Shown here in pieces: positions 37,528 to 46,095 of a stretch of DNA of 64,000 nt. The number at the start of each line of letters is the position of its first letter. Position 1 is the first letter of the stretch. Source of the stretch: Xanthomonas theicola. Lineage in GTDB: Bacteria; Pseudomonadota; Gammaproteobacteria; Xanthomonadales; Xanthomonadaceae. The position numbers were made by a program, and so were the translations under genes. The notes beneath the pieces were generated by a model. That model was not told the DNA's origin. It saw only the letters and a program-made list of their open reading frames with translations, and searched no databases. The DNA lies in the NCBI RefSeq assembly GCF_014236795.1, contig NZ_CP049017.1, positions 4,680,642-4,744,641 of the forward strand. The letters run 5' to 3'.

Positions 37528-38689
37528 GGATAGTCTGATCAACGCGGTCGGAGGATGAGGCAAGCCATATCGACCACGCCCACGGCGCTCAGACCCTCGG
37601 TTTTTCGCCGTTTCCGGCGCATTTCCGGGGTATTGCCCGGGTTACAGGCACACCCTCCCCACGACAGGCAGCAACTGCTTTCGCTTCAGCCACAGGTTCG
37701 ACAGCGCAAACAGCGTCAGCACCTGCGCGGTGTTCTTCGCCAAGCCGCGATAGCGCACCTTGACGTAGCCAAACTGGCGCTTGATCACCCGGAACGGATG
37801 CTCCACCTTCGCCCTCAGGCTGGCCTTGGCGTGCTCCCAGCGCTGTGCCCACTTCAATTCGCGCTTGCTCTTGATCTGCTTCAGCTTCGAGGGCTTCTCC
37901 GCGATCAGATAGCGCAGCTTGCGCTTGCTCGCCATCTCCTCGCGCTTGGCCAGCCCGGTGTAGCCGCTGTCGCCGCATACCGTGTCTTCCTTGCCGTGCA
38001 GCAGCTTGTGCGCCTGGGTGATATCTGCGGCGTTGGCCGCCGTGCATTCCAAGTGGTGCACCAGCCCGGACTCATCGTCCACGCCGATGTGCGCTTTCAT
38101 CCCGAAGTAGTACTGATTGCCCTTCTTGGTCTGGTGCATTTCCGGGTCGCGCTCGCCGTTCTTGTTCTTGGTCGAGCTGGGCGCGGCAATGATCGTGGCG
38201 TCCACGATGGTGCCGCCGCGCAGGCTCTGGCCCTTGCGCGATAGGTGCGCGTTGACCCGGTTGAACAGCGTGCGCGCCAGATCGTGCGTCTCCAGCAACC
38301 GGCGGAAGTTGAGGATCGTGGTCTCGTCCGGCACCTCATCCAACCCGCCGATCCTGGCGAAACGGCGCATCGACGCCGTGTCGTACAAGGCTTCTTCCGC
38401 GCCCGGGTCGCTCAGTGCGTACCACTGCTGCAGAAAGTGGATGCGCAGCATTGTCTCCAGCGGGTACGGCTGACGGCCCGGATGGCCCGACTTCGGATAG
38501 TGCGGCGCGATCAGCGCCAGCAGGTCTTTCCACGGCACCACCTGATCCATCTCGGCCAGCAACCTTTCGCGCCGCGTCTGCTTGCGCTTGCCGTTGTACT
38601 CCGCGTCGCCGAAAGACAATTGCATCGTCGTTGTCCTGTTGGGCTTTGTACGATTGTCGCAGGATCAGAGGGAGTTGTTCAGACCATCC
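37528..38689 (-). mobile_element. IS5-family insertion sequence, copy 1 (1162 bp)
   Basis: This is a complete element with imperfect terminal repeats GGATAGTCTGATCAAC (left) and GGATGGTCTGAACAAC (right, reverse complement), 14 of 16 matching. It is flanked by the 4-bp target duplication CTAA (37524-37527 and 38690-38693), which fits the YTAR target of IS5-group elements. It interrupts the second RHS toxin tip. Its transposase reads opposite to the host gene. Confidence 0.95.
37642..38625 (-). CDS. IS5-family transposase (copy 1)
   Basis: This is a 327-residue DDE transposase of the IS5 group. Features are the N-terminal DUF772-like region (YPLETMLRIHFLQQWYALSD, FARIGGLDEVPDETTILNFR) and the catalytic Asp region GGTIVDATIIAAPSSTKN near residue 140. 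HIGVDDESGLVHHLECTAAN and VCGDSGYTGLAKREEM follow. The catalytic Glu is in KASLRAKVEHPFRVIKRQFG near residue 270. It is intact, and its protein sequence is identical to that of copy 2, so it is probably still active. Confidence 0.95.
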   Translation of the reverse strand: MQLSFGDAEYNGKRKQTRRERLLAEMDQVVPWKDLLALIAPHYPKSGHPGRQPYPLETMLRIHFLQQWYALSDPGAEEALYDTASMRRFARIGGLDEVPDETTILNFRRLLETHDLARTLFNRVNAHLSRKGQSLRGGTIVDATIIAAPSSTKNKNGERDPEMHQTKKGNQYYFGMKAHIGVDDESGLVHHLECTAANAADITQAHKLLHGKEDTVCGDSGYTGLAKREEMASKRKLRYLIAEKPSKLKQIKSKRELKWAQRWEHAKASLRAKVEHPFRVIKRQFGYVKVRYRGLAKNTAQVLTLFALSNLWLKRKQLLPVVGRVCL

Positions 38690-39012
38690 CTAATCCGTCC
38701 GACTTCGAAGATCCTGATTCTTTGCCAGACGGTTGGGAATGGCGCGGGAGAGGAAGACCAGGAGGCCGAGAAGGTGCCTACCACAAACCTGATACAGGCG
38801 AATCGATGCACGACGATAGAACTCATCCGGCAGGAAAGCCGCCGCACTGGACTTATACCGACCCACAAGGCAATAGATGGGATAATTATGGTTCTGGCTG
38901 GGAGTTGCAAGGAAAATGAAACAGCTACCGCTAGTTGCATCCCATTCCTCAGCACGATGGATAGATCATCTGTCTGCTCGGGCCAGACAGGCCATTGAGG
39001 CGAATCTTCTAG

Positions 39013-40174
39013 GGATAGTCTGATCAACGCGGTCGGAGGATGAGGCAAGCCATATCGACCACGCCCACGGCGCTCAGACCCTCGGTTTTTCGCCGTTTCC
39101 GGCGCATTTCCGGGGTATTTCCCGGATTACAGGCACACCCTCCCCACGACAGGCAGCAACTGCTTTCGCTTCAGCCACAGGTTCGACAGCGCAAACAGCG
39201 TCAGCACTTGCGCCGTGTTCTTCGCCAGGCCGCGATAGCGCACCTTGACGTAGCCAAACTGGCGCTTGATCACCCGGAACGGATGCTCCACCTTCGCCCT
39301 CAGGCTGGCCTTGGCGTGCTCCCAGCGCTGTGCCCACTTCAATTCGCGCTTGCTCTTGATCTGCTTCAGCTTCGAGGGCTTCTCCGCGATCAGATAGCGC
39401 AGCTTGCGCTTGCTCGCCATCTCCTCGCGCTTGGCCAGCCCGGTGTAGCCGCTGTCGCCGCATACCGTGTCTTCCTTGCCGTGCAGCAGCTTGTGCGCCT
39501 GGGTGATATCTGCGGCGTTGGCCGCCGTGCATTCCAAGTGGTGCACCAGCCCGGACTCATCGTCCACGCCGATGTGCGCTTTCATCCCGAAGTAGTACTG
39601 ATTGCCCTTCTTGGTCTGGTGCATTTCCGGGTCGCGCTCGCCGTTCTTGTTCTTGGTCGAGCTGGGCGCGGCAATGATCGTGGCGTCCACGATGGTGCCG
39701 CCGCGCAGGCTCTGGCCCTTGCGCGATAGGTGCGCGTTGACCCGGTTGAACAGCGTGCGCGCCAGATCGTGCGTCTCCAGCAACCGGCGGAAGTTGAGGA
39801 TCGTGGTCTCGTCCGGCACCTCATCCAACCCGCCGATCCTGGCGAAACGGCGCATCGACGCCGTGTCGTACAAGGCTTCTTCCGCGCCCGGGTCGCTCAG
39901 TGCGTACCACTGCTGCAGAAAGTGGATGCGCAGCATTGTCTCCAGCGGGTACGGCTGACGGCCCGGATGGCCCGACTTCGGATAGTGCGGCGCGATCAGC
40001 GCCAGCAGGTCTTTCCACGGCACCACCTGATCCATCTCGGCCAGCAACCTTTCGCGCCGCGTCTGCTTGCGCTTGCCGTTGTACTCCGCGTCGCCGAAAG
40101 ACAATTGCATCGTCGTTGTCCTGTTGGGCTTTGTACGATTGTCGCAGGATCAGAGGGAGTTGTTCAGACCATCC
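39013..40174 (-). mobile_element. IS5-family insertion sequence, copy 2 (1162 bp)
   Basis: This has the same length and terminal repeats as copy 1, with about five base differences noted in the first 220 bases. It is flanked by its own target duplication CTAG (39009-39012 and 40175-40178), so it is an independent insertion rather than a segmental duplication. It lies in the same orientation as copy 1, 323 bases away, and interrupts the second immunity gene. Confidence 0.95.
39127..40110 (-). CDS. IS5-family transposase (copy 2)
   Basis: This 327-residue DDE transposase is identical in protein sequence to the product at 37642-38625 and has the same intact catalytic regions. Having two intact copies so close together allows recombination between them. 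That would delete the intervening toxin end and the immunity-gene start. Confidence 0.95.
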   Translation of the reverse strand: MQLSFGDAEYNGKRKQTRRERLLAEMDQVVPWKDLLALIAPHYPKSGHPGRQPYPLETMLRIHFLQQWYALSDPGAEEALYDTASMRRFARIGGLDEVPDETTILNFRRLLETHDLARTLFNRVNAHLSRKGQSLRGGTIVDATIIAAPSSTKNKNGERDPEMHQTKKGNQYYFGMKAHIGVDDESGLVHHLECTAANAADITQAHKLLHGKEDTVCGDSGYTGLAKREEMASKRKLRYLIAEKPSKLKQIKSKRELKWAQRWEHAKASLRAKVEHPFRVIKRQFGYVKVRYRGLAKNTAQVLTLFALSNLWLKRKQLLPVVGRVCL

Positions 40175-40744
40175 CTAGAAGAAGGCATCGCCGTAGATGC
40201 GAATTCCTCCTTCGTATTCGCCCCAGGAAAATTCTCGAATAACGACAATCTGTCAGCAGATCCTGATGCAAAGCTGAGTGAAATAACTGATGCAACTAAC
40301 GCCCCACAGACCGGCTGGGTAAGGCGACATGATCTCCTTGATGAAATAGCAAGATGGCTCTGCGATTTTGAGTCGAATGACCAGAGAAGTATATGGCTAA
40401 TGTGCGAAGCGGGATATTCAAAGGTCGGAGACCCCATTCTTGAGAAGCGCCCACACATCTTTATGGGAAATCGCCCATTCCTTGTTATCGATATCGAAGC
40501 TGGACATCATGAAACGCTATCGACGGTGCTTAGGTGGGGAAGATCCGACAGATTTCTAGGCGTCTTGCAGGAGGGAGACATGCCTGAATCTCCCACTCCT
40601 GCCTCTCGCGGGTTTTTCTTGTGCGATGCGTTTGATGGAGACTCACTTATTTTATCGGAGTTCAGCCTAACCGGAGAGAGAAAACATGGAAACGATTCGA
40701 TGTCTTGCCCTTCCAGCTGAGCCACATCAGCTACGCATCCCTTA

Positions 40745-41811
40745 GACTCAACTTCCAAGCGCAACACCCTCTCAGCCAGTAGGGTGTATGCATGTCAAGA
40801 AGCTATCTCCACCTGAGCGCAGAAGAGCGCGCGGTACTCCAAATCGAAACGCGACGTGGTCAGAGCTTACGCTCGATATCCAGGCTGCTGGATAGAAGCC
40901 CGTCGACATCGAGCAGGGAGCTGGCCAGGCAGCAAGCCACGGTCTACCGTGCTCGAGAGGCGGCCATGCGTTACCGGACACGACGTCAGCACAGCGTTCG
41001 GCGGCGACGGCTGACACCGGGAACGGATTTATTCCAGATGGTGCGCGATCATCTGGTGCTGTGGCGCTGGTCGCCCCAGCAGATTGCTGCCAAGCTGCTC
41101 CTCATGTCCCCGGATGATCCTGCCCAGCGCGTCAGTCACGAAACCATCTACGCCACGATCTACGCGCACCCGCGCGGCGGCCTGAAAAAGGAGCTTGTGG
41201 AGGCGTTGCGCCAGCGCAGGCCGTCCCGGGGATCACGGCGCACGACCGCCGCCAAACGCAGCTGGGTGCCTGAGGAACCGCGGATCGTGCACCGACCCGA
41301 AGAGGTGCAACAGCGGTTGGTCCCAGGACATTGGGAAGGTGACTTGATCAAGGGAGCGTTCAATCGTTCCTGTGTTGGCACCCTGGTGGAGCGCAAGACG
41401 CGTTTTGTGGTGCTGTGCCGGATGGACGGCTGTACCGCCACAGACGAACTGGAAGGTTTCACCCGTCAGATGAAGAAGCTCCCCGCATCCATGCGAACCA
41501 GCTTGACCTATGACCGTGGCACCGAAATGACGCGCTATGCCGAGCTGATGGAACGGTTGAACATCGACCTGTGGTTTGCCGATCCGCACGCACCGTGGCA
41601 GCGCGGAAGCAATGAGAACACCAACGGTCTACTTCGCCAGTTCCTGCCCAAGGGGGCGGACCTATCCGCCGTCAGCCAGGAATACCTCAATCACATCGCG
41701 TTGCTGATGAACACTCGCCCTCGCCAGACACTTGGCTGGAAGACGCCTAGCGAGGCAATGGAAGCGGACATCGCAGCGTTCAAATCACGTGTTGCACTTG
41801 ATTCTTGAGAC
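40745..41811 (+). mobile_element. IS30-family insertion sequence
   Basis: The ends at about 40745-40767 and 41789-41811 are imperfect inverted repeats (GACTCAACTTCCAAGCGCAACAC against GTCTCAAGAATCAAGTGCAACAC as reverse complement). They enclose one transposase gene, and the total of about 1.07 kb is normal for IS30. I could not assign a clear target duplication, because the right flank is a decayed IS5-family element. Confidence 0.78.
40792..41808 (+). CDS. IS30-family transposase
   Basis: This 338-residue transposase has the IS30 N-terminal helix-turn-helix region (LSAEERAVLQIETRRGQSLR, SISRLLDRSPSTSSRELAR). SHETIYATIYAHPRGGLKKE lies near residue 105. The DDE core has the first Asp in GHWEGDLIKGAF near residue 182, LTYDRGTEM near residue 238, and the Glu region PWQRGSNENTNGLLRQFLPKG near residue 265. 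The gene is intact and its stop lies within the right terminal repeat. Confidence 0.94.
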   Translation: MSRSYLHLSAEERAVLQIETRRGQSLRSISRLLDRSPSTSSRELARQQATVYRAREAAMRYRTRRQHSVRRRRLTPGTDLFQMVRDHLVLWRWSPQQIAAKLLLMSPDDPAQRVSHETIYATIYAHPRGGLKKELVEALRQRRPSRGSRRTTAAKRSWVPEEPRIVHRPEEVQQRLVPGHWEGDLIKGAFNRSCVGTLVERKTRFVVLCRMDGCTATDELEGFTRQMKKLPASMRTSLTYDRGTEMTRYAELMERLNIDLWFADPHAPWQRGSNENTNGLLRQFLPKGADLSAVSQEYLNHIALLMNTRPRQTLGWKTPSEAMEADIAAFKSRVALDS

Positions 41812-42614
41812 CGCCGATCCCCGCAGCGCTGTGGAAGCGCATCGAATCCTTGTTTCCGCCGGCGAAGCGCTCGCCCAAAGGAGGGCGGCCGCGCGTCAGC
41901 GATCAACAAGCCCTCAACGGCATTGTCCATGTGCTTCGCACCGGGATTGCCTGGGAGGAACTGCCGCAGGCACGGGGCTACGGCAGCGGCATGACCTGCT
42001 GGCGGCGGTTGCGAGACTGGCAGGCCGCCGGCCTCTGGCATCGCCTGCATCAGGTCCTGCTGGCAAAATTGCGGCGAGCCGACAAGCTGGACCTGAGCCG
42101 AGCCAGCCTGGACGCGGCCAGCGTGGCCTCCCCCCGGGGGGCGCCGACACCGGGCCGAACCCGACCGATCGCGGCAAACTCGGCAGCAAGCGGCACCTGA
42201 TCGTCGATCGCAAGGGCGTTCCCTTGGCGTTTTGCGTCACCGGAGCCAACCGGCACGACGCGGTGGTGTTCGAGGAATGGGCGATGCCTTGCCGCCGATC
42301 GCCGGCAAGCCAGCGCGCCCACGACGCTGGCCAGGCAAGCTCCACGCCGACAAGGCCGACGCCATTGACCGTTGCCGCCATCACCTCAAGGAGCGGGGCA
42401 TCACGCCACGCATCGCTCGCAAGGGGGTCGAGCGCAACGACCGCCTGGGGCGTCATCGCTGGGTCGTGGAACGCACTCACGCCTGGTTCGCAGGCATGGG
42501 CAAGCTGCGCATCCGATTCGAACGTCGAATCGATATCCATCTGGCTTGGCTGTCGCTTGCCTGCTCCATCATCTGCCTACGACTTCTTCCAGAGTTTTGT
42601 TAGCCACTCCAAGT
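41812..42614 (+). mobile_element. Decayed IS5-family (IS427-like) element, 5' truncated
   Basis: These are remains of a second kind of IS5-family transposase. The first part reads PPIPAALWKRIESLFPPAKR through DLSRASLDAASVAS, lacking its own start because the IS30 end abuts it. The frame changes around the CCCCCCGGGGGG tract at 42131-42142 into DRGKLGSKRHLIVDRKGVPL, where a programmed shift is known in some relatives. It changes again near 42285 to reach GKLHADKADAIDRCRHHLK and RWVVERTHAWFAGMGKLRIR. The right end is probably near GTTAGCCACTCC at 42600-42611. Confidence 0.85.
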
Positions 42615-42615
42615 G

Positions 42616-43260
42616 GGCTGATCGACAAGTGGGTCGAGTTCCGCATGCTGCGCCTGCACGGCGAGCGCCTGGCCGAGACCGTGACGACCCCGCCGGAGGA
42701 CGACCACGCGCAACCCGAGGCGCTGCCACCGGCCGAGCCGCGCATCGAGGTCGAGGGGTTGTCGTTCCGCTACGCCGAAGGCGAGCCTTGGGTGCGCAAG
42801 GATTGCAGTTTCGCGATCGAGCCGGGCGAGTCGGTGGCGATCGTCGGCGCGGTGATGCAGGACGACCGGTTGTTCGCCGGCAACATCGGCTTTTTCGATC
42901 CGGATTTCGATCTTGAGCGGAGCGAGGCGGCGGCGCGGCTGGCGGCGGTGCACGACGATATCGCGGCGATGCCGATGGGCTACCACGGCTTGATCGGCGA
43001 CACGGGCAGTTCGCTGTCCGGTGGGCAGAAGCAGCGGGTGATCCTGGCGCGGGCGCTGTACCGGCAGCCGACGCTGTTGTTCCTGGACGAAGCTACCAGT
43101 CATCTCGACGTGATGCGCGAGCGCCTGGTCAACGAAGCGGTGCGGTAGTTGAAACTGACCAAGGTGATCGTCGCGCATCGGCCCGACACCATCGCCAGCG
43201 CCGACCGCATGCTGGTGATGGAGCAGGGCAGGATCGTGCAGCTGCGACCGCGGGCGCAGA
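42616..43260 (+). pseudogene. Bacteriocin-type ABC exporter remnant lacking Walker A
   Basis: This is the C-terminal part of a peptidase-containing (CvaB/RaxB-like) ABC exporter. It starts LIDKWVEFRMLRLHGERLAE, the end of the membrane domain. After FAIEPGESVAIVG the sequence jumps straight to AVMQDDRLFAG. The Walker A loop and Q-loop approach of about 45 residues are missing, and a few residues are also lost before FFDPDFD. The signature LSGGQKQRVILARALY and Walker B TLLFLDEATSHLD remain. A TAG at 43146-43148 replaces the expected Gln codon before LKLTKVIVAHRPDTIASADR. The 5' end is lost at the IS5-family fragment. Confidence 0.85.
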
Positions 43261-43379
43261 CGCATACGTTGCAGGACAAGGACGCTGTGGCGGTTGTCAC
43301 GTGCGCGGGCGGAGCCGGCGAAGGTGGTCAAGCCGAATCGGCTAGACTCGCCGCTTTCCGTAGTCCGAAGGCTTGGTGC

Positions 43380-44321
43380 ATGCGTACGCTGTATCCCGAG
43401 ATCGAACCGTTCGCCAGCGGCATGCTGCCGGTGGACGCGCGCCATACGCTGTACTACGAACAGTGCGGCAACCCGCAGGGCAAGCCAGTGGTGATGCTGC
43501 ACGGCGGGCCGGGCGGCGGCTGCAACGCCAAGATGCGCCGCTTCCACGATCCGGCCAAGTACCGCATCGTGCTGTTCGACCAGCGCGGCTCCGGCCGCTC
43601 TACGCCGCATGCGGACTTGGTCGACAACACCACCTGGGACCTGGTGGCCGACATCGAGACGCTGCGCCACACGCTGGGCATCGAGCGCTGGCAGGTGTTC
43701 GGCGGCAGTTGGGGCTCGACCCTGGCGCTGGCCTATTCGCAGCGCCATCCGCCGCGTGTCACCGAACTGGTGCTGCGCGGCATCTTCCTGCTGCGCCGCT
43801 GGGAACTGGAATGGTTCTATCAGGAAGGCGCCAGCCGCCTGTTCCCGGAGGCATGGGAACACTATCTCGCCGCGATTCCGCCGGTGGAGCGCGCCGACCT
43901 GATCTCCGCGTACCATCGCCGCCTGACCAGCGACGACGAGGCCACCCGGCTGGCCGCCGCGCGCGCCTGGAGCGTGTGGGAAGGCGCCACCAGCTTCCTG
44001 CACGTGGACGCGGATTTCGTCAGCGGCCACGAGGACGCGCAGTTCGCGCTGGCGTTCGCGCGCATCGAGAACCACTACTTCGTCAACGGCGGCTTCTTCG
44101 AAGTGGAAGACCAGTTGCTGCGCGGCGCGGCGAAGATCGCCGACATCCCCGGCGTGATCGTGCAGGGCCGCTACGACGTGGTCTGTCCGCTGCAGAGCGC
44201 CTGGGATCTGCACAAGGCCTGGCCGAAGGCGGCGCTGGAGATCAGCCCGAGCGCCGGCCATTCCGCGTTCGAGGCGGAAAACCTCGACGCCCTGGTGCGC
44301 GCCACCGACGCCTTCGCCTGA
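43380..44321 (+). CDS. pip: Proline iminopeptidase
   Basis: Pip removes N-terminal proline from peptides. The 313-residue alpha/beta hydrolase starts at the ATG at 43380. HGGPGGG (oxyanion region, near residue 40) is followed by FDQRGSGRSTPHAD near residue 65. The nucleophile elbow is VFGGSWGSTLALAYSQRHP near residue 105, and the C-terminal Asp and His are in GRYDVVCPLQSAW and PSAGHSAFE. The length and motif set match the well-known Xanthomonas enzyme. It marks the return to conserved chromosome after the accessory island. Confidence 0.96.
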   Translation: MRTLYPEIEPFASGMLPVDARHTLYYEQCGNPQGKPVVMLHGGPGGGCNAKMRRFHDPAKYRIVLFDQRGSGRSTPHADLVDNTTWDLVADIETLRHTLGIERWQVFGGSWGSTLALAYSQRHPPRVTELVLRGIFLLRRWELEWFYQEGASRLFPEAWEHYLAAIPPVERADLISAYHRRLTSDDEATRLAAARAWSVWEGATSFLHVDADFVSGHEDAQFALAFARIENHYFVNGGFFEVEDQLLRGAAKIADIPGVIVQGRYDVVCPLQSAWDLHKAWPKAALEISPSAGHSAFEAENLDALVRATDAFA

Positions 44322-44332
44322 TCCCTGCAGGC

Positions 44333-44353
44333 CATGCCGCGGCGTGCGGCATG
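44333..44353 (+). terminator. Hairpin downstream of pip
   Basis: CATGCCGC (44333-44340) and GCGGCATG (44346-44353) form a perfect 8-bp stem with a 5-base loop, 12 bases after the pip stop. There is no T run, so termination at this stem is plausible but unproven. Confidence 0.4.
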
Positions 44354-44447
44354 CGCGGGCGGCATCGTTGCAGGCGCGCGCGATCGTCGCAGATCGCAGC
44401 CGGTGCGCCGCCTGCGGCCAGGTGCCGCGAAGCGCCGCGCGGCGGTG

Positions 44448-45060
44448 TCAGCGCTGGCACCTGGCCGGGTGGACACGGCGGTACATGCGGCCGACCTCGA
44501 ACACCCCGCCGCGCCGCGCTGCGATGCGCCGTGGCCCTCGGCGCGGATGTGCGCGCGCAGGCGGTCCGGATCCTGCGCATCGGCGACATAGCGGTAGCAC
44601 ACGCGGATGCCGTTGCTGGTGCTGATATCCATGACCATGCCGTCGGCGGTGTCGGGCAGCAGGGCCTGCATGCCGGGCGCGGCCTGCACGCGCGCGCCAC
44701 AACGGCAGCATCACCACGTCGCTGCTGCCGCGGCGCCCGAACACCACCGACGCGACCGCCCGGGCCGGCGTCTGCGCTGCCGCCCGGCCGCCCAGCGCCG
44801 TCGGCCCGCGCGCCGCCTTCGGCGGCTTTCTCGGCCTGCTTGGCGGCTTTCCTGAATTGGCCTTGGCGTCGGCCCGCCACTGCGCCGGCAGATCGGTGGC
44901 GATGTGTTGCGGGAATACCTGGGACGTGCAGCAGCAGGAGGGGATGACAGCGATGGCGGACGGACACGGCGAAACGCCGGTGAACGACGGCAGGCGATGC
45001 TGCGGCGTGCCGTTTGCGTGCCGTTTGCGCGCTCTTGCCGGGCTGTGTCGCGGCCGGCAT
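44448..45060 (-). pseudogene. Decayed gene of unknown function
   Basis: Protein-like segments occur in different minus-strand frames. VFPQHIATDLPAQWRADAKA and VASVVFGRRGSSDVVMLPLW share one frame. MQALLPDTADGMVMDISTSN with GIRVCYRYVADAQDPDRLRA is in another. GGVFEVGRMYRRVHPARCQR, ending at 44448, is back in the first. The switches occur at GCGCGC-like repeats near 44690 and near 44520. I read this as a broken gene for a small protein with a conserved Xanthomonas-like C-terminus, but no family was recognised and the 5' end is uncertain. Confidence 0.4.
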
Positions 45061-45128
45061 GCGCTCGGCCGTTGCCGCCAGCGCGATCATCGCGGCGAGC
45101 AGCGCCCTCGCCCTAGCGGGTGCAAGTC

Positions 45129-46022
45129 TTACAGGTACAGGCCTTCCGTGCGCAGCGCGGCGGCGTCGCTGCCGGCCGCGATGGGCGTCGCCGCCGGGCG
45201 CCGATCCAGCCGCGCCTGGTCGGTTTCGTCGGTCCACACCACGAACGATTCCAGCGTGTTGTCGCCGAAGGTATTGCTGATCGCCACGTCGGCGGCGTCG
45301 CGGCCGCGCGCGATCAGCACCCGGCCGATGCGCGGCAGGTTGTGGCGCGCGTCGAAGGTGTACCACTGGCCGTCCAGGAACGCTTCGAACCAGCCGGAGA
45401 AGTCCATCGGCGCGGCCGAGGCGGGTACGCCGATGTCGCCCAGGTAGCCGGTGCAGTAGCGTGCCGGGACGTTCATGCAGCGGCACAGCGCGATCGCAGC
45501 ATGGGCGAAGTCGCGGCACACGCCGCGGCCTTCCTGCAGCGCCTGCGCGGCGCTTTTGGTCGGCCGCGCGTGCTCGTAGCCGAATTCGATCTGCGCGTGC
45601 ACGTAGTCGCAGATCGCCTGCACCCGCGCCCAGCCGGTCGGCGCGCTGCCGAACAGGTCCCAGGCCAGGCCGCTGAGCAGGTCGGTCTCGCAGTAGCGGC
45701 TGCCGAGCAGGTACATCAAGGTGTCGTCCGGTAGCTCCTGCACCGGCGTCTGCGGCGCGTCGTAGTGGTACTGGTCGGGCAGGCCGCTGTCGCGCACCAC
45801 CGCATCGGCGCGCAGGGTCAGCAGCCCGGCCGGAGCCAAGATGCGCGTGCAGCCGTTGCCGAACTGGTCGCGATAGCCGCGCAGCGGCACCGCCGGCTCG
45901 GTCTGCAGCGCAGCGGCGAGGACGATGTCGGTGCGGCGGCTGTCGTGGATGTCGAGCATGGCCAGCAGCGGGGTCGGCTGCAGGAAACGGTAGCGGATCT
46001 CGTAGCCGAGGCGGATGAGCAT
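45129..46022 (-). CDS. Transglutaminase-like cysteine protease family protein
   Basis: This is a 297-residue protein with an N-terminal beta-rich region (MLIRLGYEIRYRFLQPTPLL) and a C-terminal transglutaminase-like domain. The catalytic Cys is in EGRGVCRDFAHAAIALCRCM near residue 168. The His/Asp part is in DFSGWFEAFLDGQWYTFDAR near residue 208. The motif layout matches bacterial transglutaminase-like proteins (DUF2156-independent class) often found with peptidases. The substrate is unknown. It lies in the same direction as the formylglutamate amidohydrolase-like gene upstream. Confidence 0.88.
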   Translation of the reverse strand: MLIRLGYEIRYRFLQPTPLLAMLDIHDSRRTDIVLAAALQTEPAVPLRGYRDQFGNGCTRILAPAGLLTLRADAVVRDSGLPDQYHYDAPQTPVQELPDDTLMYLLGSRYCETDLLSGLAWDLFGSAPTGWARVQAICDYVHAQIEFGYEHARPTKSAAQALQEGRGVCRDFAHAAIALCRCMNVPARYCTGYLGDIGVPASAAPMDFSGWFEAFLDGQWYTFDARHNLPRIGRVLIARGRDAADVAISNTFGDNTLESFVVWTDETDQARLDRRPAATPIAAGSDAAALRTEGLYL

Positions 46023-46095
46023 GGAGCGGGTCCGGTGCGTGCAGCGTCAGGGCGTCCGAACGGACGGCGATGCACCGAGAGTGCGCAGCCTGCGC

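Larger units (their letters stand above)
36498..38919 (+). pseudogene. Displaced RHS tail with second toxin tip, interrupted by IS
   Basis: This is an orphan C-terminal RHS cassette. It begins in the core tail (LDHDALGRLTAFKDGPTGTV), without the upstream RHS body. It has a one-base insertion near 36975-36985 and a TAG at 37154-37156 where copy 1 has CAG. The core motif [17 protein letters not shown]...SFVDPLGLQ then leads into a new tip. That tip is split by the IS at 37528-38689. Joining 37527 to 38694 restores an open frame ending GWEWRGRGRPGGREGAY...HWTYTDPQGNRWDNYG at the TGA 38917-38919. The tryptophan/glycine/histidine-rich end resembles, from memory, polymorphic toxin type 37 tips; this is not verified. 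Confidence 0.85.
38916..40720 (+). pseudogene. Second immunity gene, interrupted by IS
   Basis: The ATG at 38916 overlaps the stop of the second toxin tip (ATGA). Thirty-two codons (starting MKQLPLVASHSSARWIDHLS) run into the IS at 39013-40174. Joining 39012 to 40179 continues in frame (LLEEGIAVDANSSFVF) to the TGA at 40718-40720, giving a soluble protein of 212 residues. Central parts include RRHDLLDEIARWLCDFES and HIFMGNRPFLVIDIEA. It is lower in GC than the chromosome. Its position makes it the probable cognate immunity protein. The family was not recognised. Confidence 0.82.

Noticed and set aside
37524..40178. The two IS5 copies and the 323 bases between them as one composite transposon
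   Set aside because: Each copy has its own different target duplication, and the host frames close across each insertion separately, so they are two single insertions.
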